A program made the position numbers and the translations under genes. The notes under the pieces were generated by a model. That model was given only the letters and a program-made list of their open reading frames with translations. It had not been told where the DNA came from and did not search any database. Positions 32,180-42,739 of a stretch of DNA of 64,000 bases are shown piece after piece. Every line of letters begins with the position of its first letter. Within the stretch, counting starts at the first letter, position 1. The DNA is from Reticulitermes speratus (taxonomy: Eukaryota > Arthropoda > Insecta > Blattodea > Rhinotermitidae), in contig JAJKFL010000004.1 in NCBI GenBank assembly GCA_021186555.1, positions 18,442,406 through 18,506,405 of the forward strand, written 5' to 3'.

Positions 32180-33485
32180 TGTAAAAAAAAATTGGGGAAC
32201 GTTTTGACTGAATGAGCAACCGTTTACTTCTGACGAATGATTCTGCCCACTGGAGTTGCTGTTAAATGGCTTCTACAGAGATATGAAGACGATTATCAAT
32301 ATAACAAACTGGGGGAAAAGACAGAAAAAGCGTCTATTTGAAGGTGCTGTTCTGGATTATTGTGGAGAGTGTGGCAGATCGAGAAAGGATAGCCGATCAT
32401 GGGACAGGAATTCAAATCAACACAAGTTAGATGCGTTACACCATCCGAACTGCGCACCCAGCTAAATCTATGTGCAAGATTTGCATGTTCGTGCGTTTTA
32501 CATTGCACTGACTTGAGCCACAGCTGTCCAGTCCTTGGGTGCAGCTACTGCCACTGACGTATGCTGAGATAAACAGGTTGTCGTAAGATGTCCATTCACA
32601 CAGTAACATCCGATCAGCTGTGGTGAATGGAAAGAGGAGCGAGTCTGGTTATGACATCATTCCGCTACAGTCCACTAGCTAGCGAGCCTACTACAGACGG
32701 ACCGTGGAATCGGGCACAGTCTGCAATGACCACTGAGAAAAGAATGGCTGAGGAGGGGGGTGAGGGCTCATTGAACATGCTCCGCCACGCTGCACCGCCA
32801 CTGCACATGTTGCGCATGCTGATCTGCCTTGTCGCTGCTTGCCTCAATCTTCCTTGACGTGCAAAGACTGGCACCCTCCAACCACGAGTGTGGGTGAAGC
32901 AAGTCGCAACACAGTGGTTGTAACGGAAATCGTAACTGGAATGATTACGACTTACTGCTACACAGGTCGATACGTAGAGCAGGGCGTAGTCTTAGTCGCT
33001 GATAACGTTCTTGTGGGAGAAATATCTGCGTGGCAAAACGCAATAACTTTCACTTATTTCATTACCTACGGATTTGAATTTGAAGTAGACAAAGCCCAAA
33101 TGATTCCCGGAAATCAGTATGACTGTAGGAAAACCTTAATTCTCTCTATGAAGTTCTTATTCCTGGATTTATAATGGCTCAGAACGAAATCCAAAATGTA
33201 CACCACAAAATGTTTATTATCCTTAAACATCGTCTTTGAAACCCTTGGTCTGGTAGCTGGGTCCGTCTTCGACAAAAACCTGAAAAATCTGTCTCTGAAT
33301 TTTTTATTTCGGGAACTATATGTGTGTTCGATAAAAGTTGCGTGCCTGAGGGAGAGATTTTTGCAGAAAAATGCAAACTGTTTCTTTAAAATCAAAATAC
33401 TTCTTATTTACTATTATATATCAGTGGCAAAAAATAAAACTAACTAAATGTTAACTAAGGGCAGAGACTTGCACCGACATACTTT
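32180..33485. other. Unassigned sequence with a CpG-richer patch
   Basis: The patch at about 32600-32920 is richer in GC and CpG than its surroundings. It contains a plus-strand frame ending in a hydrophobic run (LRMLICLVAACLNLP), but no donor site follows in frame. No function is assigned. Opposing frames at 33114-33447 lack domains. Confidence 0.35.
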
Positions 33486-33489
33486 ATAT

Positions 33490-33780
33490 CAGGGGTGGCC
33501 AGCTAGACGAGCTTCGGCAGGCGAAGTTTAGGAGGCAACTTAGGCGAAAGCCATGCATTAATAATATAAAACACTTTTTCTTTATGTGATTGCTTCGTGT
33601 TTCTGTTCATCCAATTACAATTGGTTAATTTCAGTTACTTATTAATCTCCTGTCTTTAGAAATATTTTAAAACGCCGTTCACAGCCTCCCATGCATGTGA
33701 ACTACCTGAGTACTATTTTTTACAAGCAACTTACGCCAGCCGCACGCGTCTGTTCGCCAGATGCGTTTTGGCCACCCCTG
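33490..33780. mobile_element. Non-autonomous hAT element, 291 bp
   Basis: Ends are caggggtggcca (33490-33501) and tggccacccctg (33769-33780), perfect 12-base inverted termini. Flanks are ctttatat (33482-33489) and ctttatac (33781-33788), an 8-bp duplication with one change. The interior is AT-rich and non-coding. Confidence 0.92.
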
Positions 33781-33839
33781 CTTTATACTATAATGGGCAC
33801 TGCGCGTAAGATAATGGATTTGTTATCTTAGCTAAAAGC

Positions 33840-34935
33840 CTTCGTGTGGCCACACCAAAGACTTCTTCTACAAAACGCAATATGTCCTTCTGGGATGGCG
33901 TTGGGTGAACTTTGATCGGATCGAAGTCTGGGGTTTGAACACAGTGTGGTTCTTTCGGGAGTAAGGGGTGTATAAATATGGCTGATGGTCTCCGTGATTG
34001 GGGTAGAGGCAGTCCGTGCCTCGCCTTTTAATTGTACCCTAGAATTTGCCTTACAACTTCGGAAAATGACGGAAACCTCGTCCTGGTTAGTCGAAAATTG
34101 CTAGACACAGTGCCTTCTGTCGACTTGGTTGCATTGTTATGGACAGCCTCGACTCTCCTGCTGATTTTCGGTTGCTTTTGGCTAAAGCCTCAGGCAAGTT
34201 TCGTCAGCGCTTGGTCGGTACAAGTGCCATCCAAGTTGCCGAAATAGGGATTCCCCGCACCAGCTAACGGCGAGTCGAAACCCTCAGTTAGTGCTCTGAT
34301 GTGCCTGGCGAAAATTGTAACATCCAAATCCACGTAAATGTTCAACGTAAGAAAGTGCACTGTCGTAATGCAGAGACTTGTGGATTGTACACAACGCAGA
34401 TTCAAGCATTCGGTGCGAGCAGCGATCTCCAGCTGGGGAACGCAGAGACCATCTTAGGGCGGAAGAGCTGCTTATCCAGCAGAACACCGCGCATGACGGA
34501 CACACCACTTCTGTTAGGGAGAGGGCCCAGCATGCCAACCCCTGGGCTACCTTCTTTCCAACCTGAATTGTGTGACGCGACAAGGTCAGCTGCGTATGCG
34601 TGGTCGCTCCAAGACGCCGAGCTGCATGTATCCACTGGACTGGCTCCCCGAAGAATTGTTCTGGACGGGGTCTTTTGAGGCGTCTCGAGGCCTTAACGAA
34701 AAGCAGCGCGGTAGTCTTCGTTAAGACGTTAATGGCGATAGTCCAGTCCCGCAACCAGTACTTGAGGCTGTTGAAATGTGTCTCCAGTACGGGTAGCGTC
34801 GGGTGGCGGTAAGTGGCTGTAACGGCAGTCATCCGAGTAGACACTCGGTTCAATAAGGCGGGAAGATGAGTGTAACGTCCGAAACGTCCTTGAACGGAGG
34901 TTGGAGGATATGGGACACAGTATATTAGTTACGGT
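33840..34935 (-). mobile_element. Jockey-type LINE, 3' half, decayed
   Basis: The minus strand reads, from about 34853 downward: RMTAVTATYRHPTLPVLETHFNSLKYWLRDWTIAINVLTKTTALLFVKASRRLKRPRPEQFFGEPVQW, the post-catalytic palm and thumb of a Jockey-group reverse transcriptase. It continues with IHAARRLGATTHTQLTLSRHTIQVGKK, a CAVFCWISSSS-type out-of-frame stretch, and HIRALTEGFDSPLAGAGNP (about 34300-34240), then a 3' UTR-like part to about 33840. The YADD box is upstream of the preserved part or lost. A few breaks are present. It shares no sequence with the ADDVN-type family. Confidence 0.85.
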
Positions 34936-34939
34936 CAAA

Positions 34940-35694
34940 ACTCCAAAATCTGTATTTGAAACGCGACATTCGGGATGTAAATCTACTTGTGGAAAAGCTC
35001 AAATTCTGCTTTCAAGGATCAGTTTTTAATTATTTTCCCATGGTGGTAGCTTTTGCCTTATACTTACATGTAGAAGGTATTTTATTCTCTGTCGCTAGGA
35101 ACGTAAATGAAGTAAGACGTAGAATTTGGGAATGCTACTGACAGCCATACACAATTGTGTTTTAGAACTTCTGATTTATGTTACATTATGTTTTGTGAAA
35201 CTTCTTACAGTCGTCTCAGATCAAATGTTTCTAGAATTAAGACATCACCGTAGTTATTAACTTATTAGACTGATATTTAGAAGTTTACGTCTTTCATACT
35301 TAAATAAAACATTAATCAGATAAGCTTTAACCGTTCAAGTTAAAGTGATACACAAATATTTTTAGGGCATGGAGGTATTTAAATTTTTTCCCCGTTGTAA
35401 TACAAAAATCAAGCTTTTTAAGATGGCAGTGCTTTCTATAAACGTGTATGTGAGAACAGTAGAACAACTTACAGTCGGGCTTGCAGATTGAAGTATCTCA
35501 TTGTATTCCCAGATTTAAAAAAAAATCGTACCAAATATCCAATCAAGGAAGACCATGGGCCACATTGGTCTGTTAGCGCCATTGGATTGCTGGATGGACG
35601 TCACTACATACCTCGGCTGAGAGAAAATATTTCATGCTTTAGACACCGAATACTTTTGCCTTCGGATACATGCAGATTGCGTAATGTTCGTGGT
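34940..35694 (-). other. Presumed intron downstream of the Serrate exon
   Basis: AT-rich, no supported feature. It starts on the minus strand with the donor at 35695-35700. I looked for the next exon (expected to begin near K/R-S-F/Y-T-L) and did not find it here. Confidence 0.45.
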
Positions 35695-35700
35695 ACTTAC
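35695..35700 (-). promoter_or_regulatory. 5' splice donor GTAAGT
   Basis: The minus strand reads tggacg then gtaagt, a full consensus donor. It falls exactly after the FRWT residues where Jagged-family exons end. The cut is after a complete codon (phase 0). Confidence 0.8.
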
Positions 35701-36003
35701 CGTCCAGCGGAAAATAAAGGGTACAACGAGCTTGCCATTGGCACGGTCCGGGTCGGCGAGGGTGAAAGAGCTGCCGCCCAGCACGGGGCTGGAAGTGTTG
35801 CCGAAAGAACAGGAGCCAGTGGAGGTGACGTTACTCTGATATTCCTTGAGGCAGACGCGGAAGAATGTGCTGCAGGGACGCGGGCAAGGCACCGAGCTGT
35901 CGGGCCGAGTTTCCGATCCACAGCACGCACCAGACGCCAACTCGCTACGGTAGTTGGCGATTTCCAGGATTTGCAGCTCGAAGAAACCCGATCCGCATGA
36001 GCT
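35701..36003 (-). CDS. Ser: Serrate/Jagged-type Notch ligand, internal exon encoding the MNLL domain
   Basis: This 303-base exon encodes 101 residues of a Notch ligand that sits in the plasma membrane and signals to neighbouring cells. It covers the N-terminal MNLL/C2-like module, which contributes to receptor and lipid binding. Visible features in order are GFFELQILEIANYRSEL (residues 6-22), paired cysteines CC at 27-28, C40, C44, FFRVCLKEYQ at 47-56, CSFGN at 65-69, VLGGSSFTLAD at 74-84 and VVPFIFRWT at 93-101. CLKEYQ, CSFGN, LGGSSF and FRWT favour Serrate/Jagged over Delta. Exon limits come from a ttgcag acceptor and a gtaagt donor, both phase 0. The frame stays open into both introns, which is chance. 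Signal peptide, DSL and EGF exons are not in the window as far as I can see. The 170-codon plus-strand frame across it is an antisense shadow. Confidence 0.88.
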
Positions 36004-36024
36004 CTGCAACAAACAAGACATATG
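36004..36024 (-). promoter_or_regulatory. 3' splice acceptor
   Basis: The minus strand reads tatgtcttgtttgttgcag, a pyrimidine-rich tract ending in CAG, directly before the first codon of the exon (AGC). Confidence 0.75.
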
Positions 36025-36515
36025 ATTCGAATTTATCACATCAGTGACTCCTTGCCCTGTCGTAAAAACGATATTGCATGGTTCGGCCTTAATCCTTTCA
36101 ATGCTACGAACGAGATACATCGTGTTGTAACCGGTCAGTCTTCTTTGTTACCTGTACCGTGTGGCATAGGCCTGCCAGTGAAAAGAAATCTGTCTTGCCA
36201 TCTCTTGACACTTTAAGCCATTCATTTTTACATTCCCGTGAGTTTAATTTGAAAATTTCATATGAAATACATACAAACGCAATGGATTCCTAATGAAGAC
36301 CTCAGAATGGAAAGGGTTAAGAATATAGTTTAACAAATGTTGCCTCACACAGTACACTAGGATGAACTGATTGGGAAATTTTATATGCCACGTTGGAGCA
36401 GTTCATAATGGCTACTTTGGATTTTATTAAGGTCCTATTTTGTGGTAACAACTGGCTAACACAAACCGCAGGCCTATGCAATATATACGGTATTCTTTAC
36501 TGGTTCCGTTGCGAT
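36025..36515 (-). other. Presumed intron upstream of the Serrate exon
   Basis: No supported feature. No in-frame signal peptide precedes the exon, so the first exon must lie farther upstream, beyond or elsewhere in the 36-64 kb part. Confidence 0.4.
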
Positions 36516-36519
36516 CCAC

Positions 36520-36775
36520 GGAAGCGCAGTCGGTACGGTGACTGTCCTACCGACTGGATGTTCAAAACATCGTGGTTCAAATCCCAGCAGGGGTAAGAAA
36601 TTGGTTCTCTTTTTTCCTCAGGCACGCCCAGCCTCAGCTTAAATGGGTACTGGGAGTAAAGCAGCCAAGGCGTGAAGCTGACCACTCATTTCCAAGTAGT
36701 GGTGCAGTTGAGAATGAGTGGTTCTCTACCTCAACTCACCATTTACCGTCATGGCATGCACAGGGACAACTTTAC
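36520..36775 (+). mobile_element. tRNA-derived SINE (family SINE-D)
   Basis: B box tggttcaaatcccag at 36572-36586, then ttcctcaggcacgcccagcc, cagcttaaatgggtactggg, aaggcgtgaagctgaccact, gttctctacctcaactcacc and catggcatgcacagg. Relatives lie at 45446, 60460 (minus) and 62810. Confidence 0.75.
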
Positions 36776-36779
36776 CTTG

Positions 36780-37360
36780 AGTTCACCTTACTGGCTTCTT
36801 TGAAATTATTGGGTGAGTACGTACGCAATTATTGTACTATAAACGTCACTGCATCACGCGGAGACTCTGTCTGGTCTCATACATTTTGGAACTCAGGTCG
36901 GAAATACACGACTAACATAATTACTCTGATTAGTCAAATTCATTCTGTGAGTTTACGTCTCACCATTCTGTAGGGTAAGTATGCATACCAGTACTTTGTG
37001 TCATTAATATTCAGAATCATTCATTTTAACAAGTACATCGAGGTAAGAATTGAATGATCTCTATTTCGTTAATGTTCTTTTTTTATAACATCTTCCAAAT
37101 ATATAATTTAATTCAAGCAACAGCACCCAGAATCCATTATGCAAGATGGACCGAATATACAATTTTTCACAATTATCTGGTTCGCCGTTTAAACTTTAAA
37201 CTTTCTTGTTTTAATGACAGATTACTCTCGTAGATTGCGTGTTAAGTGCCGGCACACCAGCTGAGTTCGTTTTGGTGTAATAATTACACCTAATTTAATT
37301 ATCTGACTTGTGCTACTTACTAATCTGGCTAACTGTTGCGTTTAGACATCGTTACGCCCC
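36780..37360. other. Unassigned sequence
   Basis: No supported feature. Confidence 0.4.
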
Positions 37361-37364
37361 GAAC

Positions 37365-37525
37365 TTCCGCAGTCGAGTGATTAGCGCTTCTTACTCATAA
37401 GCCGGAGGTGACGGGCTCAAATGGTCAGACCGTCCATCCTAACACAATGTTCGTGGTTTCCATCAGACCTGCAGCCAAATACTGTGACAGTGCCTCGGAT
37501 TAGGCGACGACCGCTTTCTTACACA
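37365..37525 (+). mobile_element. tRNA-headed SINE, diverged (SINE-F/G type)
   Basis: A box agtcgagtgattagcgc (37372-37388) and B box-like gacgggctcaaatgg (37410-37424). The body has acaatgttcgtggtttcc, tactgtgacagtgcctcgg and acacatctctacactttatt. Confidence 0.6.
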
Positions 37526-37584
37526 TCTCTACACTTTATTAAGCATCCTACCCTTTGATGCTAGATACTAAACTACTAACAGTG

Positions 37585-37666
37585 TCAAATTAAATAAATA
37601 GACCAACAAATGCACTATTTAACTACTTTAATGTAGTGTCCTTGTTGGTCAATTTATTTAATTTGA
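37585..37666. repeat. Short inverted repeat, 33-bp arms
   Basis: Arms 37585-37617 and 37634-37666, 29 of 33 identical when inverted, spacer 16 bases. The sequence tactaacagtgtc occurs just left (37574-37586) and again at about 37702-37714, suggesting a duplicated flank. No coding content; a possible small MITE. Confidence 0.75.
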
Positions 37667-37669
37667 TTC

Positions 37670-38795
37670 ATAGAAATGCACGGTGATAACAGTGTGAAAA
37701 ATACTAACAGTGTCTTTAAATGGAAGATAATCAAAATACCATAGAACTGCACCATCACCAGCACAACTCCCTCCAACGTATTCTCCCATACTCCCCTCCA
37801 CTCTTTTAATCATTGTGTTCACTCAGTTGTTGACAATAAAAGTATTCATTACTGACAGGCGCTTTAGGCTGGTTAATATAGGTTTGAGGGGACTGAATAG
37901 GACATTCCTCGTGCACGTATTAGGACATGTATTTAGGGCAGAAATTAACACTTTATTGATAAAACGTAATCTATATTATAGTTAAAGGTTCAGTTTATAC
38001 CACACAGTAAACACAGTCTCGGTTATAAAAAACAGTCAGTTAAGGCTGTACAGGGTAATAATCGCAGTTTGTTCTGAAAACCATACAGAACACAGCAATG
38101 CACTTCTCAGGTAGGATATGGAATTTTAAATGCTAAACCTGATGGTACGTAAAGTAACCACTTGACTTGAAGGGTGAAAAATGCATGAGGCTTCATCTGG
38201 TTTCTCCCATACGTCTTTGTGGCTTGGCACTTAAGACACAGGGACAACAGAACGTTTGTTAAATAGTCTATAGTTCTGACGTCTGGTATGGTTCACAGCC
38301 AGTCTACAGCAGTAGGCACCCACGTGAGCAACTGTGTACATTTTGCTCACGGAATTCCAAAAGAAATTTACCATTTATTCATAGTCTTCACTAGATATTG
38401 GCAGCGGTGTATGATGCACTTTCATCCATCGCCGTTAAAATCACCACCCACTCTAGTTACGTAACAACCACCTTGGCATGCACGTCAAATGACGTGTCGC
38501 GAGAAGAATCTACTTAAAATTTCATGTGTCGATATTACATATGCACTGCATGTAAACACGTAATAATTCAAGGAATTTGAAGTTTTGTTTCATTTGAAAT
38601 TTGTCTCGTTCCTGTAATATGGAATGAATATTTTTATATGACACAAAACAGTTAAAGAATATTGTATTATTACGTTCAACAAATATACGAGTAAAACTGT
38701 TAGATTAATCATAATTTATGTCTCAGATTGTTTAGCCCTTTGAGGAACGCAAGATATAAAGGAAACCAAACAAGTTTAAAAACGTATATTTTATG
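37670..38795. other. Unassigned AT-rich sequence
   Basis: No supported feature over 1.1 kb. Confidence 0.4.
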
Positions 38796-38798
38796 AAG

Positions 38799-38852
38799 TG
38801 GACAATCATATGTTGATAATTATCAACATATGATTGTCCAATTATAATTGGA
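38799..38852. repeat. Two overlapping perfect palindromes
   Basis: 38799-38840 is a 42-base perfect palindrome with no spacer (half: tggacaatcatatgttgataa). 38837-38852, tccaattataattgga, is a second, 16-base perfect palindrome overlapping its end. Together they could extrude as adjacent cruciforms. Confidence 0.9.
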
Positions 38853-38964
38853 CCAGTAGACTACATGATGATTTCTCTACGTTAAGTGCCTATTGTTGGG
38901 GAAGATTTCAGTCACATAAGAATTACTGCAGAGCTGTGGAAAGGAGATGTAATTATACGAGATA

Positions 38965-39085
38965 TGATGTTCTGACAGCGTTGTTGATGAAATCAGATCT
39001 TCTAAAATGTTATGCAACGTGGTCTGGTAGAGCTGAAGAAGTTTCGAACAAGCATATCGCCATCATCATCAGGATCAAGCAGTCC
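38965..39085. repeat. Foldback-family copy, degenerate
   Basis: gatcttctaaaatgttatgc, aacgtggtctggtagagctg, then gaagtttcgaacaagc and atcgccatcatcatcagg, in the family's left-arm order. The right arm is not clear. Confidence 0.5.
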
Positions 39086-39089
39086 AAGA

Positions 39090-40160
39090 AAAGTGTGGAG
39101 AGAGACATTTAATGATACTAGGAGAAAAAAAGATGTTCGCTATATTGGCGGAAATGTCTTCTCTTACTGTTGTTCATTGTATTGCTAAGGAGCACTGAGG
39201 AAGGAGAGATCAATATTAGACGTGGCAATAGGAAGGAAATAAACGGAATCCTATGGTGGAGATTAGGGTCTGGAAACTGAAGCTGCGTATGAGAGAATCG
39301 AAAGTGTTCAAGTGGAAAATGCTAAGCATTTGATTTTAAGGAGTATATAGAAACTACCAGCAGAATAATGTGTGTGAGAAAATGAGGAACATTCGCGTAC
39401 AAACAGTTGTAAAGAAAATTTAATTGTAGGAACAGATACTGTCTTAAGGATCTAGGTAATAGCCAGCTGGAGGTTAAGAACATAGGTACACTCGGATAGC
39501 TGTTCGGAACGGCGTATAAAAGAACAGATTCTTATTTGTACATGGTCGTAAGTGAATGTTATAGATGAACAGAGAGATGCACATGTGATTTGCCAAATAT
39601 TTCCGTCACACACAAGTATCTATTACTATTTACTTTTTTCTGCTACTACTTTCGACAGGAAACTATCATCCTCAAGCGATCATATCATTAACGCGAATTT
39701 TAAAAATTACTATTACAATGCAACGTGTTTAAGTTACGTTTCCAAAGTAGGTACTGCACTGTATATAAGAAACCCACACCTCTTCTTCCCCCACGGTTTA
39801 AGTATAACGAGCAGTTATGTGACGTAGGGTAATCTGTTTATAATATCACAAAAAACAAGAATATAATATGAAAACAAATGCCGGGTTAGTACCTTAAACT
39901 GGCGAAGACCGCTTGCTCGTGTTTCTTTAACCTGTTTCTTTGAGAAAGTATCTTTATATGAAGAGAAAGAAATCAGAAACTTTTATAAGTACCATCGTGC
40001 TAGATGAAGTAAACTAAATTATCAATAACAGTCTCTGACATTTCTAAAAACATATCACCGTCGTAATTAAAACGTAAAAAATACTGGAGGGTTTATTTTA
40101 TTGTATATTGATTTATATTACTTGTCCAGTAGTTCAGAATCTTTTGTCTTCTGATCTGCC
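39090..40160. other. Unassigned AT-rich sequence
   Basis: No supported feature. The open frame at 39552-39827 contains a stretch (ctactactttcgacaggaaa) reminiscent of repeat ends but nothing firm. Confidence 0.4.
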
Positions 40161-40164
40161 ATCT

Positions 40165-40499
40165 ACAAACGTACAAATGAAAATATAAAAACTAAAACTT
40201 TGCCTCTTATTTTACGTGGATGTGAAACTTGTTCTCTCTTGTATCGGAAGAACGTAGAACGATGGTGCCTGAGAAGAACATTTGGACATAAGACGGAGAA
40301 AATAACAGCAAAGTGGTGAGTACATAATGAGAAGCTTCATGATTTTTTATCCTCGCCAAATATTATTGGGTACCCAATTCAAGGAGGATAAGCAGATTGT
40401 AGCATGTGGCTCGGATGGGAGAGAAATTAAGTGCATACAAGATTTTGGTGAGGAAAACATTATAGAACGTGACCAGTTTTGAACACTTCGGTGTAATGG
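40165..40499 (+). mobile_element. LINE tail, left part, interrupted by family H
   Basis: IKTKTLPLILRGCETCSLLYRKNVER (about 40175-40262), WCLRRTFGHKTEKITAKW (40263-40318), LHDFLSSPNIIGYPIQGG (40330-40387) and HKILVRKTL (40433-40465). The family sequence then stops, to resume at 40896. Confidence 0.8.
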
Positions 40500-40893
40500 C
40501 ATTACAATATAACAAGATAGGCAATATACGTATAAAGTAATATTGTGACACGTTTGCGTAATCATTGTGGCTATGGATACACAACAATGCGTTCCCTTTG
40601 TATTGTTGTTGACCTACACGTATTTGTCAACACGTATTTGTTGCCATGGAAACGCACGAATGGGTTACCTTTGCTTTATTCTCGAGCTACAAAATATCTC
40701 GTGCCGCTGTCAACAATGTAAACATATTCAGGTCTTCATGTAAGCTGCCTGATATTTTTGTCCAATTATAACTTTCTCAAAAAAATTTCGTAAAAGCCCC
40801 CAATACAAAGTTTCACAAAAATCCATTCAGTGAGAGCCGTGCTGTTACAAGCGGACATATGGATGGACAGACGTAACGAAGTTATGCGAAACC
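40500..40893 (+). repeat. Dispersed repeat family H inserted into the LINE
   Basis: Inverse relative of 26020-26500: aggcaatatacgtataaagt, taatattgtgacacgtttgc, gttgccatggaaacgcacga, ttctcgagctacaaaatatc, caggtcttcatgtaagctgc, aaaatccattcagtgagagc, atggatggacagacg, and the terminal gaaaccgcctaaaa. Because LINE sequence resumes directly after it, this copy is younger than the LINE fragment. Confidence 0.8.
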
Positions 40894-41010
40894 GCCTAAA
40901 ATGGATCTTAAAGAAACAGGAAGGGGATTATGGACCGGATTCATTTGCTCAGGGTAACTAACACCGTCAGGCACTTCTGAAAAAGGTAATGAAATCAAAG
41001 ATTTTATAAT
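40894..41010 (+). mobile_element. LINE tail, right part
   Basis: atggatcttaaagaaacagg, gattatggaccggattcatt and gcacttctgaaaaaggtaat match the MDLKExGxxxMDWI...ALVxxVM block of the ADDVN-type family, continuing the piece at 40165-40499. Confidence 0.75.
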
Positions 41011-42460
41011 ATTCGGGATTGACTTGATTATATAAGCAACTACCAGCTTCTCCAGAGTAACTATATTCCATGGAGTTATTTAATTATTCTTTCTGTGATT
41101 AAGTAAAGGGTCTTCCTGCTTACTTCCGATCGACATGTGTAAAACACAACGTTGTGCAGCGTGCCTCTCTCTGCTGGGTACTCGTCTCAGTAATGACAGA
41201 ATTACTGAACAGCAATGGACTTAAGCAACAATATGAAACGCGGGTCCACAGTACTTAATGTTCTCAGTTGTCAATGAAAGTCGCAACACAATAATTGTGA
41301 GCTGATTTAAGACTTATTATACTAGTTTGACAGAACCTTACACCCTTCCAGTGTTTTATTATCTGATTGTATATAGGCGAGAGAGTAGCACAAGAAAATA
41401 TGTCTATTCGCTTCAGATGTTAAAAGGAAACTATTGCGTAATACAACCAATCTCAACATAATATTTTCCACTTTCTTGAAATTGGCTACATGTTTAATTT
41501 TGTCAGTTTTGTAAACAAGAACACTCAACAGACAGAGGCTTTACTATAAGGCGTTTTTGATTTAGTAATTCCGGATAGCCACAAAGTACTGAAAATCAAA
41601 ACGCAAATTATAACTAAAAAATAAAGAAGGTAAATGAAAATCCTTAGAGTGTTGTTGAAGATTTCATTGTCGGATCGTAAATAGCATTTATTAAATAACA
41701 AAGCATACAAGTTTTACATTTTATTGCTTATTGAGTTCGGAAAGTTTCATTTAAAGCAATCATAATATTAACGTTTTCTTGAAATATTAATTTTCATGAA
41801 GCCAACGAACTATAAACCGAGTGAGGAACAAACGGGCTAATTTCGTCAGTTGATATATCATCGTGAAGGGTAATAATACGTAGATTTCGATAAATCGAAC
41901 AACATCCACTGTCAACCTTATTAAATCAACAAAAGCGGTATTACTAAACCATAAAAGATCAGTGCTAAAAAGGACCAAGACGTCAAACTCATACCTGAAA
42001 CATGTCGCTTCTTTGGCTTTGCGCAATATGGGTGTAACTGTCAGCCAGGTGTCCTAAACACAGTCGTTACAAAGAAGAACAGCTGGTCTTTTCTTTTAAT
42101 ATATTTGAAACTCGTACGAAGTAGGTTACCCCAAAATACGCCGAGCTTGATACAGACTTGTTCTCTACCGAAGTAACTGGTTTGCGTAACCGGTTAACTG
42201 TGATCTCCGGAGTCTATGGTCCTGCCGGTGTTCTGTGTCACCAGTTCGGAACTTGTTAACAGAACAGTTTTATATGCTCGTGAAACTGCAATTTCATGGG
42301 CGACTGTTGCTTTAACTGACAGGACCCTACATCTTGCACTATCAACGCGACTCTCCCGCCCGTACTTGTATTTTATTTCAGTTGATTTAACGTCCGAAAT
42401 AAATTTTGCTTTCATACACCAGATGAGGATTCGATGTAATGCTGGCGGGAATTTTTATCA
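41011..42460. other. Unassigned sequence
   Basis: About 1.45 kb with no supported exon or element. The opposing frames at 42194-42470 lack any domain. Confidence 0.45.
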
Positions 42461-42461
42461 T

Positions 42462-42610
42462 ACAGGGTAGTCCAAGAAGATAGACTACCATGAAGATGGA
42501 AACAGCAAGTTCTTTGGAAATAGTTATCCATGTATGAAATTTTAAACGTCTAAGGTAATCGAACAAGAGTGACTAACATGAAGATAGGAACAGCTAGGCT
42601 GTTAGTTATA
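42462..42610. repeat. Foldback-family remnants
   Basis: Two fragments: gactaccatgaagatggaaa with aagttctttggaaatagtta (42484-42530), and gactaacatgaagataggaa with cagctaggctgttagttata (42571-42612). CTGAAGA has become ATGAAGA. Confidence 0.45.
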
Positions 42611-42739
42611 CAACATTTTTAAAAGGTCACATCCCAAAAGAAGAAAATCTTCAATATTTGCTTTTAAGGTACCAGAAAATTTCTTCCAATTGAAATTGTT
42701 TTGACCACCAAACATCGGAATGGGAATAATTTTAAGCTG

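Noticed and set aside
32627-32857. Possible Serrate signal-peptide exon
   Set aside because: It is on the plus strand, opposite to the exon, and it lies on the wrong side for exon 1 of a minus-strand gene.
35488-36000. 170-codon plus-strand frame
   Set aside because: It is antisense to the Serrate exon. The minus-strand reading has conserved cysteines, family motifs and matched splice sites.
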